In this document: piece by piece, positions 37,813-46,876 of the stretch
Numbering within the stretch: the stretch's first letter is position 1
Layout: each line of letters opens with the position of its first letter
Assembly: GCA_022649135.1 (NCBI GenBank)
Contig: JALCNP010000004.1
Location: 119,019 to 183,018, forward strand
DNA: 64,000 nt
Reading direction: 5' to 3'
DNA from: Bifidobacterium sp.
Lineage (GTDB): Bacteria > Actinomycetota > Actinomycetes > Actinomycetales > Bifidobacteriaceae
Notes under the pieces: model-generated
Database searches by the model: none
What the model was told of the DNA's origin: nothing
Seen by the model: the letters and a program-made list of their open reading frames with translations, nothing else
Program-made: the position numbers and the translations under genes

Positions 37813-38791
37813 TACACAGGATACACAGGGAAAGCCGACGCGCGGCGCGGCTATGCAGTGGCAGGATTGGGTCACCAAGGCCCCCGAGGGAGAGAAGCCT
37901 CTCTCGCATGTCTATGCGGACAGAACCAGTCACGATCTGCAGTTCGTCGAGAACGTCCCCGGCGTACACAAGCCCGACCCTATTCTCGTCGCCGACCATG
38001 TGACCCGTCGATTCGGCGGCATGACCGCGGTCGATGTGGATCACTTCGAGATCGAGCGTCACGCCATCACCGCGTTGATCGGTCCCAATGGAGCGGGTAA
38101 GACGACCTTCTTCAATCTCATGACAGGTTTCGACAAGCCGGATACGGGAACCTGGCAATTCGACGGGACAGGCCTCGAGCGAATGTCGCCCGAAGGCGTC
38201 GCGAGGATGGGCATGGTTCGCACGTTCCAGCTCACCAAGGTCATGAGCAGGTTGACGGTTCTTGACAATATGCTGCTCGGAGCCCCTCACCAGCCTGGGG
38301 AAGGCATGCTCACGGCCCTTGTCCCCCCGTTGTGGCGCACGAGGGAGAAGGAGATCACGGTGAAGGCGGAGGCCCTTCTGGAACGGTTCCTGCTGATCAA
38401 GAAGAAGGACGACTACGCCGGTTCTCTCTCCGGAGGACAGCGCAAGCTCTTGGAAATGGCCAGATCCCTGATGAGCGACCCGAAACTGGTCATGCTTGAC
38501 GAGCCGATGGCTGGGGTGAATCCTGCTCTCAAACAGTCTCTGCTTGACCACATCGTCTCCCTGAGGGAGGAGGGGACGACGGTGCTTTTCGTCGAGCACG
38601 ACATGAACATGGTGCGTCACATCGCCGACTGGGTCACCGTGATGGCCGAGGGAAAAATCGTGGCCGAGGGAGACCCGAAGACGGTGATGAATGACCAGTC
38701 CGTCGTCGATGCGTACCTTGGCGCCCATGCCGACATCGATCTTGGCGACGACAGCGTTCTTCAGGAAATCGAGCAGGTGAGTCAAGAATGA
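37805..38791 (+). CDS. livG: Branched-chain amino acid ABC ATPase LivG
   Basis: The 328-residue ATPase has Walker A GPNGAGKTT, the LivG-type VRTFQLTKVMSRLTVLDNMLLG, signature LSGGQRKLLEMAR, Walker B LVMLDEPMAGVNP and switch VEHDMNMV. About 60 residues (QWQDWVTKAPEGEKPLSHVYADRTSHDLQ...) precede the core, more than usual. The start is ATG 37805, overlapping the livM end; the TTG at 37796 is less likely. It forms the motor with LivF. Confidence 0.93.
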   Translation: MRDTQDTQGKPTRGAAMQWQDWVTKAPEGEKPLSHVYADRTSHDLQFVENVPGVHKPDPILVADHVTRRFGGMTAVDVDHFEIERHAITALIGPNGAGKTTFFNLMTGFDKPDTGTWQFDGTGLERMSPEGVARMGMVRTFQLTKVMSRLTVLDNMLLGAPHQPGEGMLTALVPPLWRTREKEITVKAEALLERFLLIKKKDDYAGSLSGGQRKLLEMARSLMSDPKLVMLDEPMAGVNPALKQSLLDHIVSLREEGTTVLFVEHDMNMVRHIADWVTVMAEGKIVAEGDPKTVMNDQSVVDAYLGAHADIDLGDDSVLQEIEQVSQE

Positions 38792-39666
38792 GTGAATCAA
38801 CAGCAAAGCATCCCATGGAGAATCGAATGGCATCAGAGGCCCTGGCTGAGGGTGTGTCATCACCCATCGAAAGACCGGGATCCGCAGCCGCCTCGGCGGC
38901 GGGTGCGTCCTCCCCTGCGGACGCGGCCCAGCCGCTTGTGGAGGCGCGCGACCTGGTGGCGGGATACCTTCCCGGGGTGAACATTCTCAACGGCGCCTCC
39001 CTGACGCTGTATGACGGGGAGATCGTCGGCATCATCGGACCCAATGGCGCAGGCAAGTCGACGCTGCTCAAGGCGCTGTTCGGTCTGGTGCATATCTCCT
39101 CCGGCTCCCTGACGCTTCACGGCGAGGAGATCTCCAACATGCGGGCCGATAGACTCGTCTCCCGCGGCGTCGGCTTCGTCCCCCAGACGGAGAACGTGTT
39201 CCCGACGCTCAGCGTCGAGGAGAACATGCAGATGGGTGCCTACCAGGCGCCGAAGATGTTCACCGAGCGCTTTGACTATGTGACCGCGATCTTCCCCACG
39301 TTGGGGAAGCGCAGGAGTCAGTCCGCCGGCTCGCTGTCCGGCGGGGAGCGGCAGATGGTGGCGATGGGCAGGGCCCTGATGATGAAGCCCTCCGTCCTGC
39401 TGCTCGACGAGCCGTCCGCCGGATTGTCTCCCATGCTGCAGGACGAGACCTTCATCCGGGTTCGGCAGGTCAACAAGGCCGGGGTGAGCGTGGTCATCGT
39501 GGAACAGAACGCGAGGCGATGCCTGCAGATATGCGATCGCGGGTATGTGCTCGATCAGGGTCGCAACGCCTACTCGGGCAAAGGTCGGGAACTGCTCAAC
39601 GATCCCAAGGTCGTTTCGCTGTATCTGGGCAATCTGGAGGAGGAGGTCGAGAAGGAGGGACGTTAG
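38788..39666 (+). CDS. livF: Branched-chain amino acid ABC ATPase LivF
   Basis: The 292-residue ATPase has Walker A GPNGAGKST, the LivF-type FVPQTENVFPTLSVEENMQMGAY, signature LSGGERQMVAMGRALM, Walker B VLLLDEPSAGLSPM and switch VIVEQNARRCL. It begins in an ATGA overlap with livG. The first 45 residues are Ala/Ser-rich and not conserved in the family; Met 10 or Met 14 could also start translation. Confidence 0.93.
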   Translation: MSESTAKHPMENRMASEALAEGVSSPIERPGSAAASAAGASSPADAAQPLVEARDLVAGYLPGVNILNGASLTLYDGEIVGIIGPNGAGKSTLLKALFGLVHISSGSLTLHGEEISNMRADRLVSRGVGFVPQTENVFPTLSVEENMQMGAYQAPKMFTERFDYVTAIFPTLGKRRSQSAGSLSGGERQMVAMGRALMMKPSVLLLDEPSAGLSPMLQDETFIRVRQVNKAGVSVVIVEQNARRCLQICDRGYVLDQGRNAYSGKGRELLNDPKVVSLYLGNLEEEVEKEGR

Positions 39667-40006
39667 CTTTCCGGACATTCCGGAATCCGGCATCTCTTCT
39701 CCTGTTGCCACGCTGTGGATGCGTGGCAGGATCGCGATGGGGTGGACGTCGTCACCGGGACTGTTCGGGTTGGTTTCCGCGGGTCCGTGGCGAAGGTCCT
39801 GCCGAAGCCTGCCCCGGAGTGTGGTTTTCCTTGTGTTTCCAACGTTTTTCGGGATTAACCTGAGAGAAATGCCACGCACATATTGCCGTTGCTTCACTGC
39901 CATACAACTGGTGTTCAAGAACTTCGGATCGCACGGTGGATGCGAGACGGGATTCGGACAAAGGGCTCGCATTCTTCGGTGAGCCGCCAAGAGAGGAGCT
40001 TTGTTC
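39667..40006 (+). other. 340-bp gap between livF and binding-protein gene
   Basis: The gap probably holds a separate promoter for the binding-protein gene. Immediately after livF there are short TCCGGA repeats that could form a weak hairpin. I see no RNA gene or conserved ORF. Confidence 0.4.
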
Positions 40007-41263
40007 ATGAGTAAGAGAAAATCAGTGTTCGTCACCATTACCGCAGGCGCTGCGGCCCTGCTGCTCGCGCTTTCCGGCTGCGGGGCGTCATCGTCGGGGT
40101 CGGGTGCGTCCTCGAAATCCGGGGCCTTCGTGTTAGGCGGGCTGTTCCCTGAAACCGGATCGCTTGCCTATCTGGGACCCGCGGAGGTCGCCGCATGGAA
40201 GCTGGCTGCGAAGGACATCAATGCCGCTGGCGGCGTTCTGGGGTCGAAGATCACCACGGTGAGCGCAGACGTCTCCGATGCCGACCACGCCGAACAAAAC
40301 ACGGCCGGCGCGCAATCGGTTCTGTCCAAGAATCCGTCCGTCATTCTCGGTGCGGCGTCCAGCTCGGTCACCAAGAACATCTATAAGGAGATATCCGAGG
40401 CCAAGGTCCCCGAGATATCCATGGGGGCGACCTCGCCCAGCCTTTCCGGAATCAGCCCGTATTTCTTCCGTACCGTTCCACCGGACTCCGTCCAGGGCGC
40501 GGTCCTGGGCAGCGTCATCGCGCAGGACGGGGTGCAGAAGCTCGCCGTCGCGGTGTTCAACGACGAATACGGAACGAATCTGCGTGATGTCGTCGTGAAG
40601 ACCGTGAAGGCGGCAGGTGTGAGCGTCGTCTATGGTGAGAAGGACACCTTCGATCCGACCGAAACCAACTTCTCGACCCTAGCGACCTCGATCAAGGCCG
40701 CGAAGCCGGATGCCGTGCTGCTGATCGCCTTCGACCAGTCCAAGGCCATCATCAAGGAGTTCGCCAGCCAGGGCATCGACACCAAGACGAAGCTGTACAT
40801 GACCGATGGGAACACGGCCGACTACTCCGCCGATTTCGATGCAGGCCTGCTTAAGGGGGCCACCGGAACCATCCCCGGCGCCCACCCCACGACAGCCTTC
40901 CAGGCGCGTCTCAAAACCGTCGATTCGAGCCTCAAGGACTTCACCTACTCGGCCGAAACCTATGACGGCGCGATACTCGCGGCGCTCGCAGCTCAGAAGG
41001 GTGGTGCCACGGACGGTGTCACGGTGCAGAAGAATCTGGCTGCCGTCTCCGGTGCGAAGGGCGGAGAGAAATGCGACTCCTACAAGGCATGCGTCGCTCT
41101 GCTCAAGGACAAGAAAGACATTCAATATGTCGGTCAGGCGGGAATCGGCCCGTTCAACAAGAACGGCGATCCCAGCTCGGCGAGCATAGGGGTCTACAAG
41201 TTCAACGAGAGCAACAAACCGATTTTCGATCATGCCCAGAAGGGTGAGGTTCCCAAGGCGTGA
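40007..41263 (+). CDS. livK: Branched-chain amino acid binding lipoprotein
   Basis: The 418-residue protein has a lipoprotein signal with lipobox LSGC and a Ser-rich linker. A periplasmic-binding type I domain follows (FVLGGLFPETGSLAYLGPAEVAAWKLAAKDINAAGGVLG; LGAASSSVTKNIYKEISEAKVPEISMGATSPSLS). This is the LivJ/LivK family, anchored outside the membrane to feed LivH/LivM. ATG 40007 follows GAGAGGAGC; TTG 40001 is an alternative. It is the last gene of the importer cluster and lies apart from it by 340 bp, consistent with its higher required expression. Confidence 0.93.
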   Translation: MSKRKSVFVTITAGAAALLLALSGCGASSSGSGASSKSGAFVLGGLFPETGSLAYLGPAEVAAWKLAAKDINAAGGVLGSKITTVSADVSDADHAEQNTAGAQSVLSKNPSVILGAASSSVTKNIYKEISEAKVPEISMGATSPSLSGISPYFFRTVPPDSVQGAVLGSVIAQDGVQKLAVAVFNDEYGTNLRDVVVKTVKAAGVSVVYGEKDTFDPTETNFSTLATSIKAAKPDAVLLIAFDQSKAIIKEFASQGIDTKTKLYMTDGNTADYSADFDAGLLKGATGTIPGAHPTTAFQARLKTVDSSLKDFTYSAETYDGAILAALAAQKGGATDGVTVQKNLAAVSGAKGGEKCDSYKACVALLKDKKDIQYVGQAGIGPFNKNGDPSSASIGVYKFNESNKPIFDHAQKGEVPKA

Positions 41264-41307
41264 ATGAGACCGTAGGTGGCTGCGATCCTGTCCGTGGCCG
41301 CCGGTCC

Positions 41308-41354
41308 CCATGGGCGGGGCCGCGTCCCGATTCGGGGTGCGGCCCCGCCCATGG
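41308..41354 (+). terminator. Strong hairpin after livK
   Basis: CCATGGGCGGGGCCGC pairs perfectly over 16 bp with GCGGCCCCGCCCATGG, and the loop itself contains CCCGA/TCGGG. It lies 45 bp after the livK stop. There is no T-run, but the stem is very stable. Confidence 0.7.
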
Positions 41355-41410
41355 CGAAAGCGCCGTGTATCGGGGATTGGCTACGAGCATAATGGGTACG
41401 GGAGGTTGCA

Positions 41411-42184
41411 ATGGTTGATGACAAGCATGCGCGTCGGGTTGTGGTGACCGGCGCCTCGAGCGGCATCGGGGCCGAGACGGCCCGTGTTCTGGCCCGCGAC
41501 GGCTGGAGTGTGGTGGCGCTGGCGAGGCGCGAGGACCGGCTCGCGTCCCTGGCTCGGGAGATAGAGAAGTCCGGCGGGGAATGTGAATATCAGGTGTGCG
41601 ATGTGACGGACGAGAGATCGACGTCTTCCGCCGTGGAAAGCATCGTCTCCTGCGGCCCTGTCAAGGCGTTGGTGAATTGCGCTGGTGGCGCCGTGGGGAA
41701 GGACCCGGTAGCCACGGCGAATCTGGATGACTGGCGGACGATGTACGAGCTCAATGTTCTGGGAACGCTGCGTATCACGCAGAAGCTGCTTCCCGCATTG
41801 AAGAGATCGGCTGGAACGGTGCTCGTTGTGTCGTCCACGGCTGGGATCGAGCCGTATGAAGGTGGGGCCGGTTACTGCGCCTCGAAGTTTGCCGAGCGTG
41901 TCATGGCGCGCGTGCTTCGTCTGGAGCAGGTAGGGGAGCCCGTGCGTGTCATCGACATATCGCCGGGCATGGTGAAAACAGACGAATTCGCTCTTAAGCG
42001 TTTCGGTGGTGACGCCCGCAAGGCTGCAGGTGTGTACGCGGGAGTTCCGTATCCCCTGACCGCCGGCGATGTCGCCGAGTCCATCCGATGGGCGGTGGAT
42101 CTGCCCGATACTGTGGACGTCGATTCCCTGGTCATTCGCCCCCGTGCGGAGGGGTCGTATACGAAGGTTGACCGTCGTTCGTGA
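41411..42184 (+). CDS. Short-chain dehydrogenase/reductase (SDR)
   Basis: The 257-residue classical SDR has TGASSGIGAETARVLARDGW, NADP-preferring basic residues after beta-2 (ALARREDRL), NCAGG, the catalytic Ser in VVSSTAG and GYCASKFAE with the Tyr-Lys pair. The C-terminal DVDSLVIRPRAEGSY is reminiscent of YdfG-type serine/3-hydroxy acid dehydrogenases. Start ATG 41411 has GGGAGG upstream. It stands between livK and the LacI gene; the substrate may be a 3-hydroxy acid, but this is not shown by context. Confidence 0.85.
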   Translation: MVDDKHARRVVVTGASSGIGAETARVLARDGWSVVALARREDRLASLAREIEKSGGECEYQVCDVTDERSTSSAVESIVSCGPVKALVNCAGGAVGKDPVATANLDDWRTMYELNVLGTLRITQKLLPALKRSAGTVLVVSSTAGIEPYEGGAGYCASKFAERVMARVLRLEQVGEPVRVIDISPGMVKTDEFALKRFGGDARKAAGVYAGVPYPLTAGDVAESIRWAVDLPDTVDVDSLVIRPRAEGSYTKVDRRS

Positions 42185-42338
42185 GAGACTGGTGGACGGA
42201 CAGGTGTGCCCATGATTGTGCCGGGATGTGCGGAACGCTGACGGGCGTGCCGCGTCCTCGACGGATCGGTGACGTTGCCGTTGTGGTGCGGGAGCTTACG
42301 GAGGCTGATATGAGGCGGGGTGGCGACATTCGGTTTTT

Positions 42339-42350
42339 AAACCGGTTCGA
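42339..42350. promoter_or_regulatory. LacI-type operator upstream of lacI
   Basis: AAACCGGTTCGA matches the operator repeated downstream at 43632, 44460 and 44477. It lies about 90 bp upstream of the LacI gene, suggesting autoregulation. Confidence 0.6.
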
Positions 42351-42438
42351 TTTCCTGATGGTCGCGGTTCTGCCGTACCTATCGCGAAACGGTTCAATCG
42401 GTGTATGGGAGCGGGAAGAGACAGGGAAGGGGTTCTGA

Positions 42439-43551
42439 TTGGTAGGAATGCGTGATGTGGCCAAACGTGCGGGGGTGTCGCTCAGCACGGTGTCTCTGGT
42501 CGTCAACGGTGCCGGGTATGTGTCCGACCAGATGCATGACCGGGTTGAGGAGGCCATGCGTGATCTCGATTACATTCCCAATGAACTGGCCCGGAATCTT
42601 TATCGCGACCGGACGAATATCGTGGGGATCATCGTCCCGACCATTCGTCACCCGTTTTTCTCGACGCTGACGGCGGTTGTCCAGCATGAGCTCGCCCGAC
42701 ACGGTCTGCGGACCCTGCTGTGCTCCACCGCCGATGCCGATGCGGGCGAGGCCCAATACGTGGATATGCTCCGACGGCATATGATGGATGGTATCGTCAT
42801 GGCGGCTCATACATCTCATGCACCCGATTACTGGACGTCGATAGGCCGCCCCATCGTGGCATTTGACCGGTATCTGGGAGCGGGGATCCCCTCGGTGGGA
42901 TCGGATCATGAGGAGGGTGGCAGGCTTGTCGCCCATCATCTTATACGATCCGGCGCGCGCCATGTCGTGGCGATAGGAGGACCGCGCAACCAGTTCCATG
43001 ATCTGGCGGCCGTGACTCCGACCACGGCGGGAGACGCCGTCGTTTCCGATGACAACACCACATTCCCGACGGTTCGCTACCACATGACGCTTGAACACGA
43101 GCTTCACAGGAACGGTGTCAGGTTCGATTACGTCGAGGCGGGGGAGGTCTATGATCTGGCTGGTTACGCCCATGCAGTTGAGGGTGTGTTCGGCCGGTTC
43201 CCGGACGTCGATGCCATGGTCAGCTCCGATCTCGGGGCCGCCTACTGCGTGCAGGAGGCGTTGCGTCGAAGGATCGCGATTCCGCGTCGGTTGCAGGTCA
43301 TTGCCTACGACGGCACGTTTTTGGCCGATGCCGCGGGAATGAAGCTGACGGTGGTCCAGCAGGATTTCGCCACGTTGGCTTCCCATGTGGCGCGGAGGAT
43401 GATTAGGGCGATTGGTGGCAATGCACCCTGCTCCGGGACGTCCGGTGGCCCGGAGTCCGATCCCTCGTCGGCGGACGTTCCCGGAGACGAGCCCCAGGGA
43501 TTGACCGATTTGGTGCCGATGAGAATGGTGCGCGGCGAAACGACCCGGTGA
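42439..43551 (+). CDS. LacI-family regulator of sucrose phosphorylase cluster
   Basis: The 370-residue protein has a LacI helix-turn-helix (MRDVAKRAGVSLSTVSLVVNGAG), a hinge (YIPNELARNLYRDRTNIVGIIVP) and a ligand domain with an effector-site-like RPIVAFDRY and DAMVSSDLGAAYCVQEAL. The end is extended by a Gly/Pro/Ser-rich insertion before LVPMRMVRGETT. TTG 42439 has AAGGGG seven bases upstream; ATG 42448 is the alternative. Operators flank it on both sides, so it probably represses itself and the downstream genes until a sucrose-like sugar is present. Confidence 0.88.
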   Translation: MVGMRDVAKRAGVSLSTVSLVVNGAGYVSDQMHDRVEEAMRDLDYIPNELARNLYRDRTNIVGIIVPTIRHPFFSTLTAVVQHELARHGLRTLLCSTADADAGEAQYVDMLRRHMMDGIVMAAHTSHAPDYWTSIGRPIVAFDRYLGAGIPSVGSDHEEGGRLVAHHLIRSGARHVVAIGGPRNQFHDLAAVTPTTAGDAVVSDDNTTFPTVRYHMTLEHELHRNGVRFDYVEAGEVYDLAGYAHAVEGVFGRFPDVDAMVSSDLGAAYCVQEALRRRIAIPRRLQVIAYDGTFLADAAGMKLTVVQQDFATLASHVARRMIRAIGGNAPCSGTSGGPESDPSSADVPGDEPQGLTDLVPMRMVRGETTR

Positions 43552-43631
43552 GGAGGTCGGCGTCGCGCTCATCAGGGGGGGGTAAGACCGGCCATTGCCG
43601 GTGGGGCGGAATGGTCGTGTAGGATGGTGTA

Positions 43632-43643
43632 AAACCGGTTCGA
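43632..43643. promoter_or_regulatory. LacI-type operator upstream of yesL-like gene
   Basis: AAACCGGTTCGA is an exact copy of the 42339 site, in the 217-bp gap before the YesL-like gene. Confidence 0.6.
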
Positions 43644-43768
43644 TTCTCGAAGATCTGCAGAGAGGGTGCATGCGTCTGCGATACGCGATTCGTCTGCATC
43701 TGCTCCGTCGGCATCGAATCGTGAGCGTCCGAGGGTTTCAATGGTGTATTCGGTGACGGGAGGTCGCG

Positions 43769-44392
43769 TTGTCTCGGTTCTTTAATCAGGGCAATCACTT
43801 TTTCACGATCATGGGGGTCGCCTTCGATCTTGCCCAGCTGAACGTCCTCACCCTTCTCTGCTGTCTGCCGATCGTCACCGCGGGGGCTTCGCTGACGGCG
43901 ATGCATACGGTGCTGTGGAAGATGGTGCACGGGGAGGAAACGCGGGTGTGTGCCGATTTCGTTGCCTCGCTGAGGAGAAATTTCCGCCAGGCCACCTATG
44001 GTTGGCTTGTCTTCGCCGGCGTGGCGGCGCTTCTGGGTGTGGATGCGCTTGCGGCCGGGGGCGCCGCTCGTCCGTGGCGCCTGGCCGCGCTCGCCGTTAT
44101 CGTGGCGGCGGCATGCGTGGTTCTTCTCCTCGCGCAGTATTTTTTTATGCTCGTGTCTCGGTACGAGAATCCCTTTCTCGTCCACCTGCGCAATGCGGCG
44201 CTGCTTTCGTTCGGCTTCCTTCCGCGCAGCGCGGCGATGCTTGCCATCGTTCTTGGCTGTGCCGCATTGTGTGTTCTCGGTGGTTTTACGGGCATCCCGC
44301 TGGTTGTGCTCTTCGGCATTGCGCTTCCCCAGTATTGCTGCGCCTGGGTGTATCGTCCGATTGCGGAGAGGCTTGATCGGGGGGTCTCCTAG
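43769..44392 (+). CDS. YesL-like DUF624 membrane protein
   Basis: The 207-residue protein has five to six hydrophobic segments and the DUF624 pattern at its start: FFTIMGVAFDLAQLNVLTLLCCLPIVTAGASLTAMHTVLWKMV. Start TTG 43769 follows GGGAGG. DUF624 proteins are often found next to sugar ABC transporters in this group and their biochemical role is unknown. Here it sits between a LacI regulator and a binding-protein gene, with operators on both sides, so it belongs to the sugar regulon. Confidence 0.82.
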   Translation: MSRFFNQGNHFFTIMGVAFDLAQLNVLTLLCCLPIVTAGASLTAMHTVLWKMVHGEETRVCADFVASLRRNFRQATYGWLVFAGVAALLGVDALAAGGAARPWRLAALAVIVAAACVVLLLAQYFFMLVSRYENPFLVHLRNAALLSFGFLPRSAAMLAIVLGCAALCVLGGFTGIPLVVLFGIALPQYCCAWVYRPIAERLDRGVS

Positions 44393-44459
44393 GATTTCGC
44401 CCGGCCGCCGGGGTCCCGTGATTGGTGCTCGTTGACAGTGGGGGGCGATTCATGTAGTA

Positions 44460-44490
44460 TCGAACCGGTTAGATAATCGAACCGGTTCGA
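44460..44490. promoter_or_regulatory. Double LacI-type operator upstream of binding-protein gene
   Basis: TCGAACCGGTTAGA (from 44460) is followed by the perfect 14-bp palindrome TCGAACCGGTTCGA (44477-44490). The two centres are 17 bp apart, and the sites overlap the likely promoter of the transporter operon about 100 bp upstream of the start. Confidence 0.75.
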
Positions 44491-44590
44491 GTAATCGGTT
44501 ATGATGTCTTTCCCCGAGCACGGGGAATGTGCTCGGCAATGGCGGTTTCGAGAGCGATGCGGCTCGATGAGATAGAGAAAGGCCAATACA

Positions 44591-45871
44591 ATGAACGGTG
44601 GCTCAGCACAGTGGTCATGGAAGAGAATTGGTGCGACGGCGATCTGCGGGATGCTGTCGGTTGCGATGCTCGCCGGATGCGGTTCCGGTTCCTCGGGGGC
44701 GTCGTCGAACGGTGTGAAGATCACCATTTTCAACTCCAAGCCGGAAATTCAGTCCCAGATGGTCTCCATGGCGAAGAAATACTCCCAGGAGAAGGGGGTC
44801 AATGTCCAGGTGTATTCGACGGTCGATTTTACGACGAAATACGCTTCGAAGGATCCCTACACCATCTCCATGGCGGATCCCAAGGACATATATCAGATGG
44901 CGAACGACGGCCATGCCACCGATCTCAGCGATCAGTCCTGGGTGAAGGACACCACGCATGCGATTTCGGTGAACGGCAAGGTCTATGGGTTCCCCGTGGC
45001 AGTCGAGGCCCGCGGCCTGATCTACAACGGCGCCGCCATCGAGAAGATCACGGGGAAGAAGTTCAATCCGACGAAGTACGAGACCCTGACATCCTTCAAG
45101 AAGCTGCTTGCGGAGCTGAAGAAGGGAGGGATGGCGTCGCCCACCGGAGTCCTCAAGGAGGACTGGTCGCTCGGCGCCCACTATCTCGCCCAGGTCTATG
45201 AGGAGCAGAAGGATCCCGGCGCCTTCGTCAAGGAGCTGAACGCGGGCAAGGTGAATCTGATGGACAACGAGAAGTTCAATCTGCTCATGAACACCTTCGA
45301 CGTGCTCAAGGACAACAACTACGCCGCGTCGAGCGCGATCTCCGCGGAGCGCGAGGTCACCGAGCAGAACCTCGCCGAGGGGAAGATCGCCTTCATGTTC
45401 GGCGGAAACTGGGACTGGACCGTCCTCAACCAGTACGACTACTCGAATGACATGGGAATCATGCCCGTCCCGCAGAACACGAGCGACGGCTCGAACACCA
45501 AGCTGGTGGGCGGCGCCTCGAAGTACTTCTTCATCGACTCCTCGAAATACACGTCCGGCGCCCAGCGCAAGGCGGCGAAGGCCTTCCTCACATGGCTGGT
45601 CTTCGACAAGGAGGGGCAGACGTTCATCGCCAAGGACTGTTCGCTTGTCTCCCCGTTCGGCAACAACAGGATCGCGGTCGCCGACCCCCTTGGGAAATCC
45701 GTGAAGACGTACGTGGACTCCGGCAAGCTCATCGCAAGCTACGACCATCTGCCCAACGACCACTATTCCGTTCTAGGGGCTGATTTCCAGAAGTATCTGG
45801 CCGGGCAGGAGAGCCGGTCCGCCCTCGCGACGGAAATCGAGACATATTGGAGGACCGCGAAGCTGTCCTGA
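44591..45871 (+). CDS. Sugar ABC transporter binding lipoprotein
   Basis: The 426-residue protein has a lipoprotein signal with lipobox LAGC and a Gly/Ser linker, then a solute-binding family 1 fold (VKITIFNSKPEIQSQMVSMAKKYSQEKGVNVQVY; KIAFMFGGNWDWTVLNQYDYSNDMGIMPVP). It is the first gene of the operon binding protein-permease-permease-sucrose phosphorylase. Sucrose or a sucrose-containing oligosaccharide is the likely ligand, inferred from the enzyme. AAAGG lies eight bases upstream of the start. Confidence 0.9.
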   Translation: MNGGSAQWSWKRIGATAICGMLSVAMLAGCGSGSSGASSNGVKITIFNSKPEIQSQMVSMAKKYSQEKGVNVQVYSTVDFTTKYASKDPYTISMADPKDIYQMANDGHATDLSDQSWVKDTTHAISVNGKVYGFPVAVEARGLIYNGAAIEKITGKKFNPTKYETLTSFKKLLAELKKGGMASPTGVLKEDWSLGAHYLAQVYEEQKDPGAFVKELNAGKVNLMDNEKFNLLMNTFDVLKDNNYAASSAISAEREVTEQNLAEGKIAFMFGGNWDWTVLNQYDYSNDMGIMPVPQNTSDGSNTKLVGGASKYFFIDSSKYTSGAQRKAAKAFLTWLVFDKEGQTFIAKDCSLVSPFGNNRIAVADPLGKSVKTYVDSGKLIASYDHLPNDHYSVLGADFQKYLAGQESRSALATEIETYWRTAKLS

Positions 45872-45997
45872 GGCCGATGCCGCCGGTCGGGACCCGCGCG
45901 ATCCCATGGGCGGCACCGCTGATGGATGTGGCGGGTGAGCGTTCCGGAATGCCGTTTCGTTCCGGAACGCCCCGTCACCGACAGGTGGGAGGAATCA

Positions 45998-46876
45998 ATG
46001 AAATGGTCAAAATTTTCCTATAAAACGGGTCAGTTCTTCATGTTCGCCGGCCCTGCGGCCGTGCTGCTCGTACTGGTCATGGGCATACCGCTTGTCTATG
46101 GCGTCTATCTGACCTTCACGAGCTGGGACGGGGTTTCGAACGCCAGGCCTTTCGTCGGGCTCGCCAACTATTCGAAGGCCTTCGCGGATTCGGGATACTG
46201 GCAGTCGCTCAATCTGACGGTTGTGTATTCGGTGATCTCCGTCGTGCTGATCAACGTTCTGGCCTTTCTGCTGGCGTATCTGGTGACCAGCGGCATCAAG
46301 GGGCAGAACTTCTTCCGTGCCGGTTTCTTCATTCCGAACCTCATCGGCGGCATCGTGCTGGGGTATGTGTGGAAGTTCGTCTTCAACCGTGCGTTCGTCG
46401 CACTGGCAAGCGCCTCGAGTGCAACCTTTGCGGTGTCTCCCCTGTCCACTGCGCACGGGGCATTGTTCTGCCTGATAATCGTGTCCGTCTGGCAGTATGC
46501 CGGCTTCATGATGCTGATCTACATAGCCGGTTTCATGGGGGTGGACTCCAGCCTCAAGGAGGCGGCGCTGATCGATGGATGCTCCGGATCGCAGGCGATG
46601 TGGCATGTCACCATACCGCTTATGCGGGCCTCCTTCGTGCAGTGCATCTTTCTGAGCACGACCCGCTGCTTCATGGTCTATGACGTGAATCTTTCTCTGA
46701 CGAACGGCGAGCCGTTCAATTCCTCCGTCATGGCGGCCATGCACGTGTACAACGAAGCGTTCCTCTACAAGAACTATGGCGTCGGACAGGCGGAATCCCT
46801 TGTCCTGTTCATCATCTGCGCCGTCATAGGGATGTTGCAGGTCTATTTCGGCAAGAAAGGCGAGGTGGAGGCATGA
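45998..46876 (+). CDS. CUT1 sugar ABC permease, MalF-like
   Basis: The 292-residue membrane protein has six helices and an EAA loop (LKEAALIDGCSGSQAMWHVTIP). ATG 45998 follows GGGAGGAATCA; the track start adds a non-conserved leader. It would pair with the next gene's product to import the ligand of the upstream binding protein. Its stop overlaps the next start (ATGA). Confidence 0.9.
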   Translation: MKWSKFSYKTGQFFMFAGPAAVLLVLVMGIPLVYGVYLTFTSWDGVSNARPFVGLANYSKAFADSGYWQSLNLTVVYSVISVVLINVLAFLLAYLVTSGIKGQNFFRAGFFIPNLIGGIVLGYVWKFVFNRAFVALASASSATFAVSPLSTAHGALFCLIIVSVWQYAGFMMLIYIAGFMGVDSSLKEAALIDGCSGSQAMWHVTIPLMRASFVQCIFLSTTRCFMVYDVNLSLTNGEPFNSSVMAAMHVYNEAFLYKNYGVGQAESLVLFIICAVIGMLQVYFGKKGEVEA

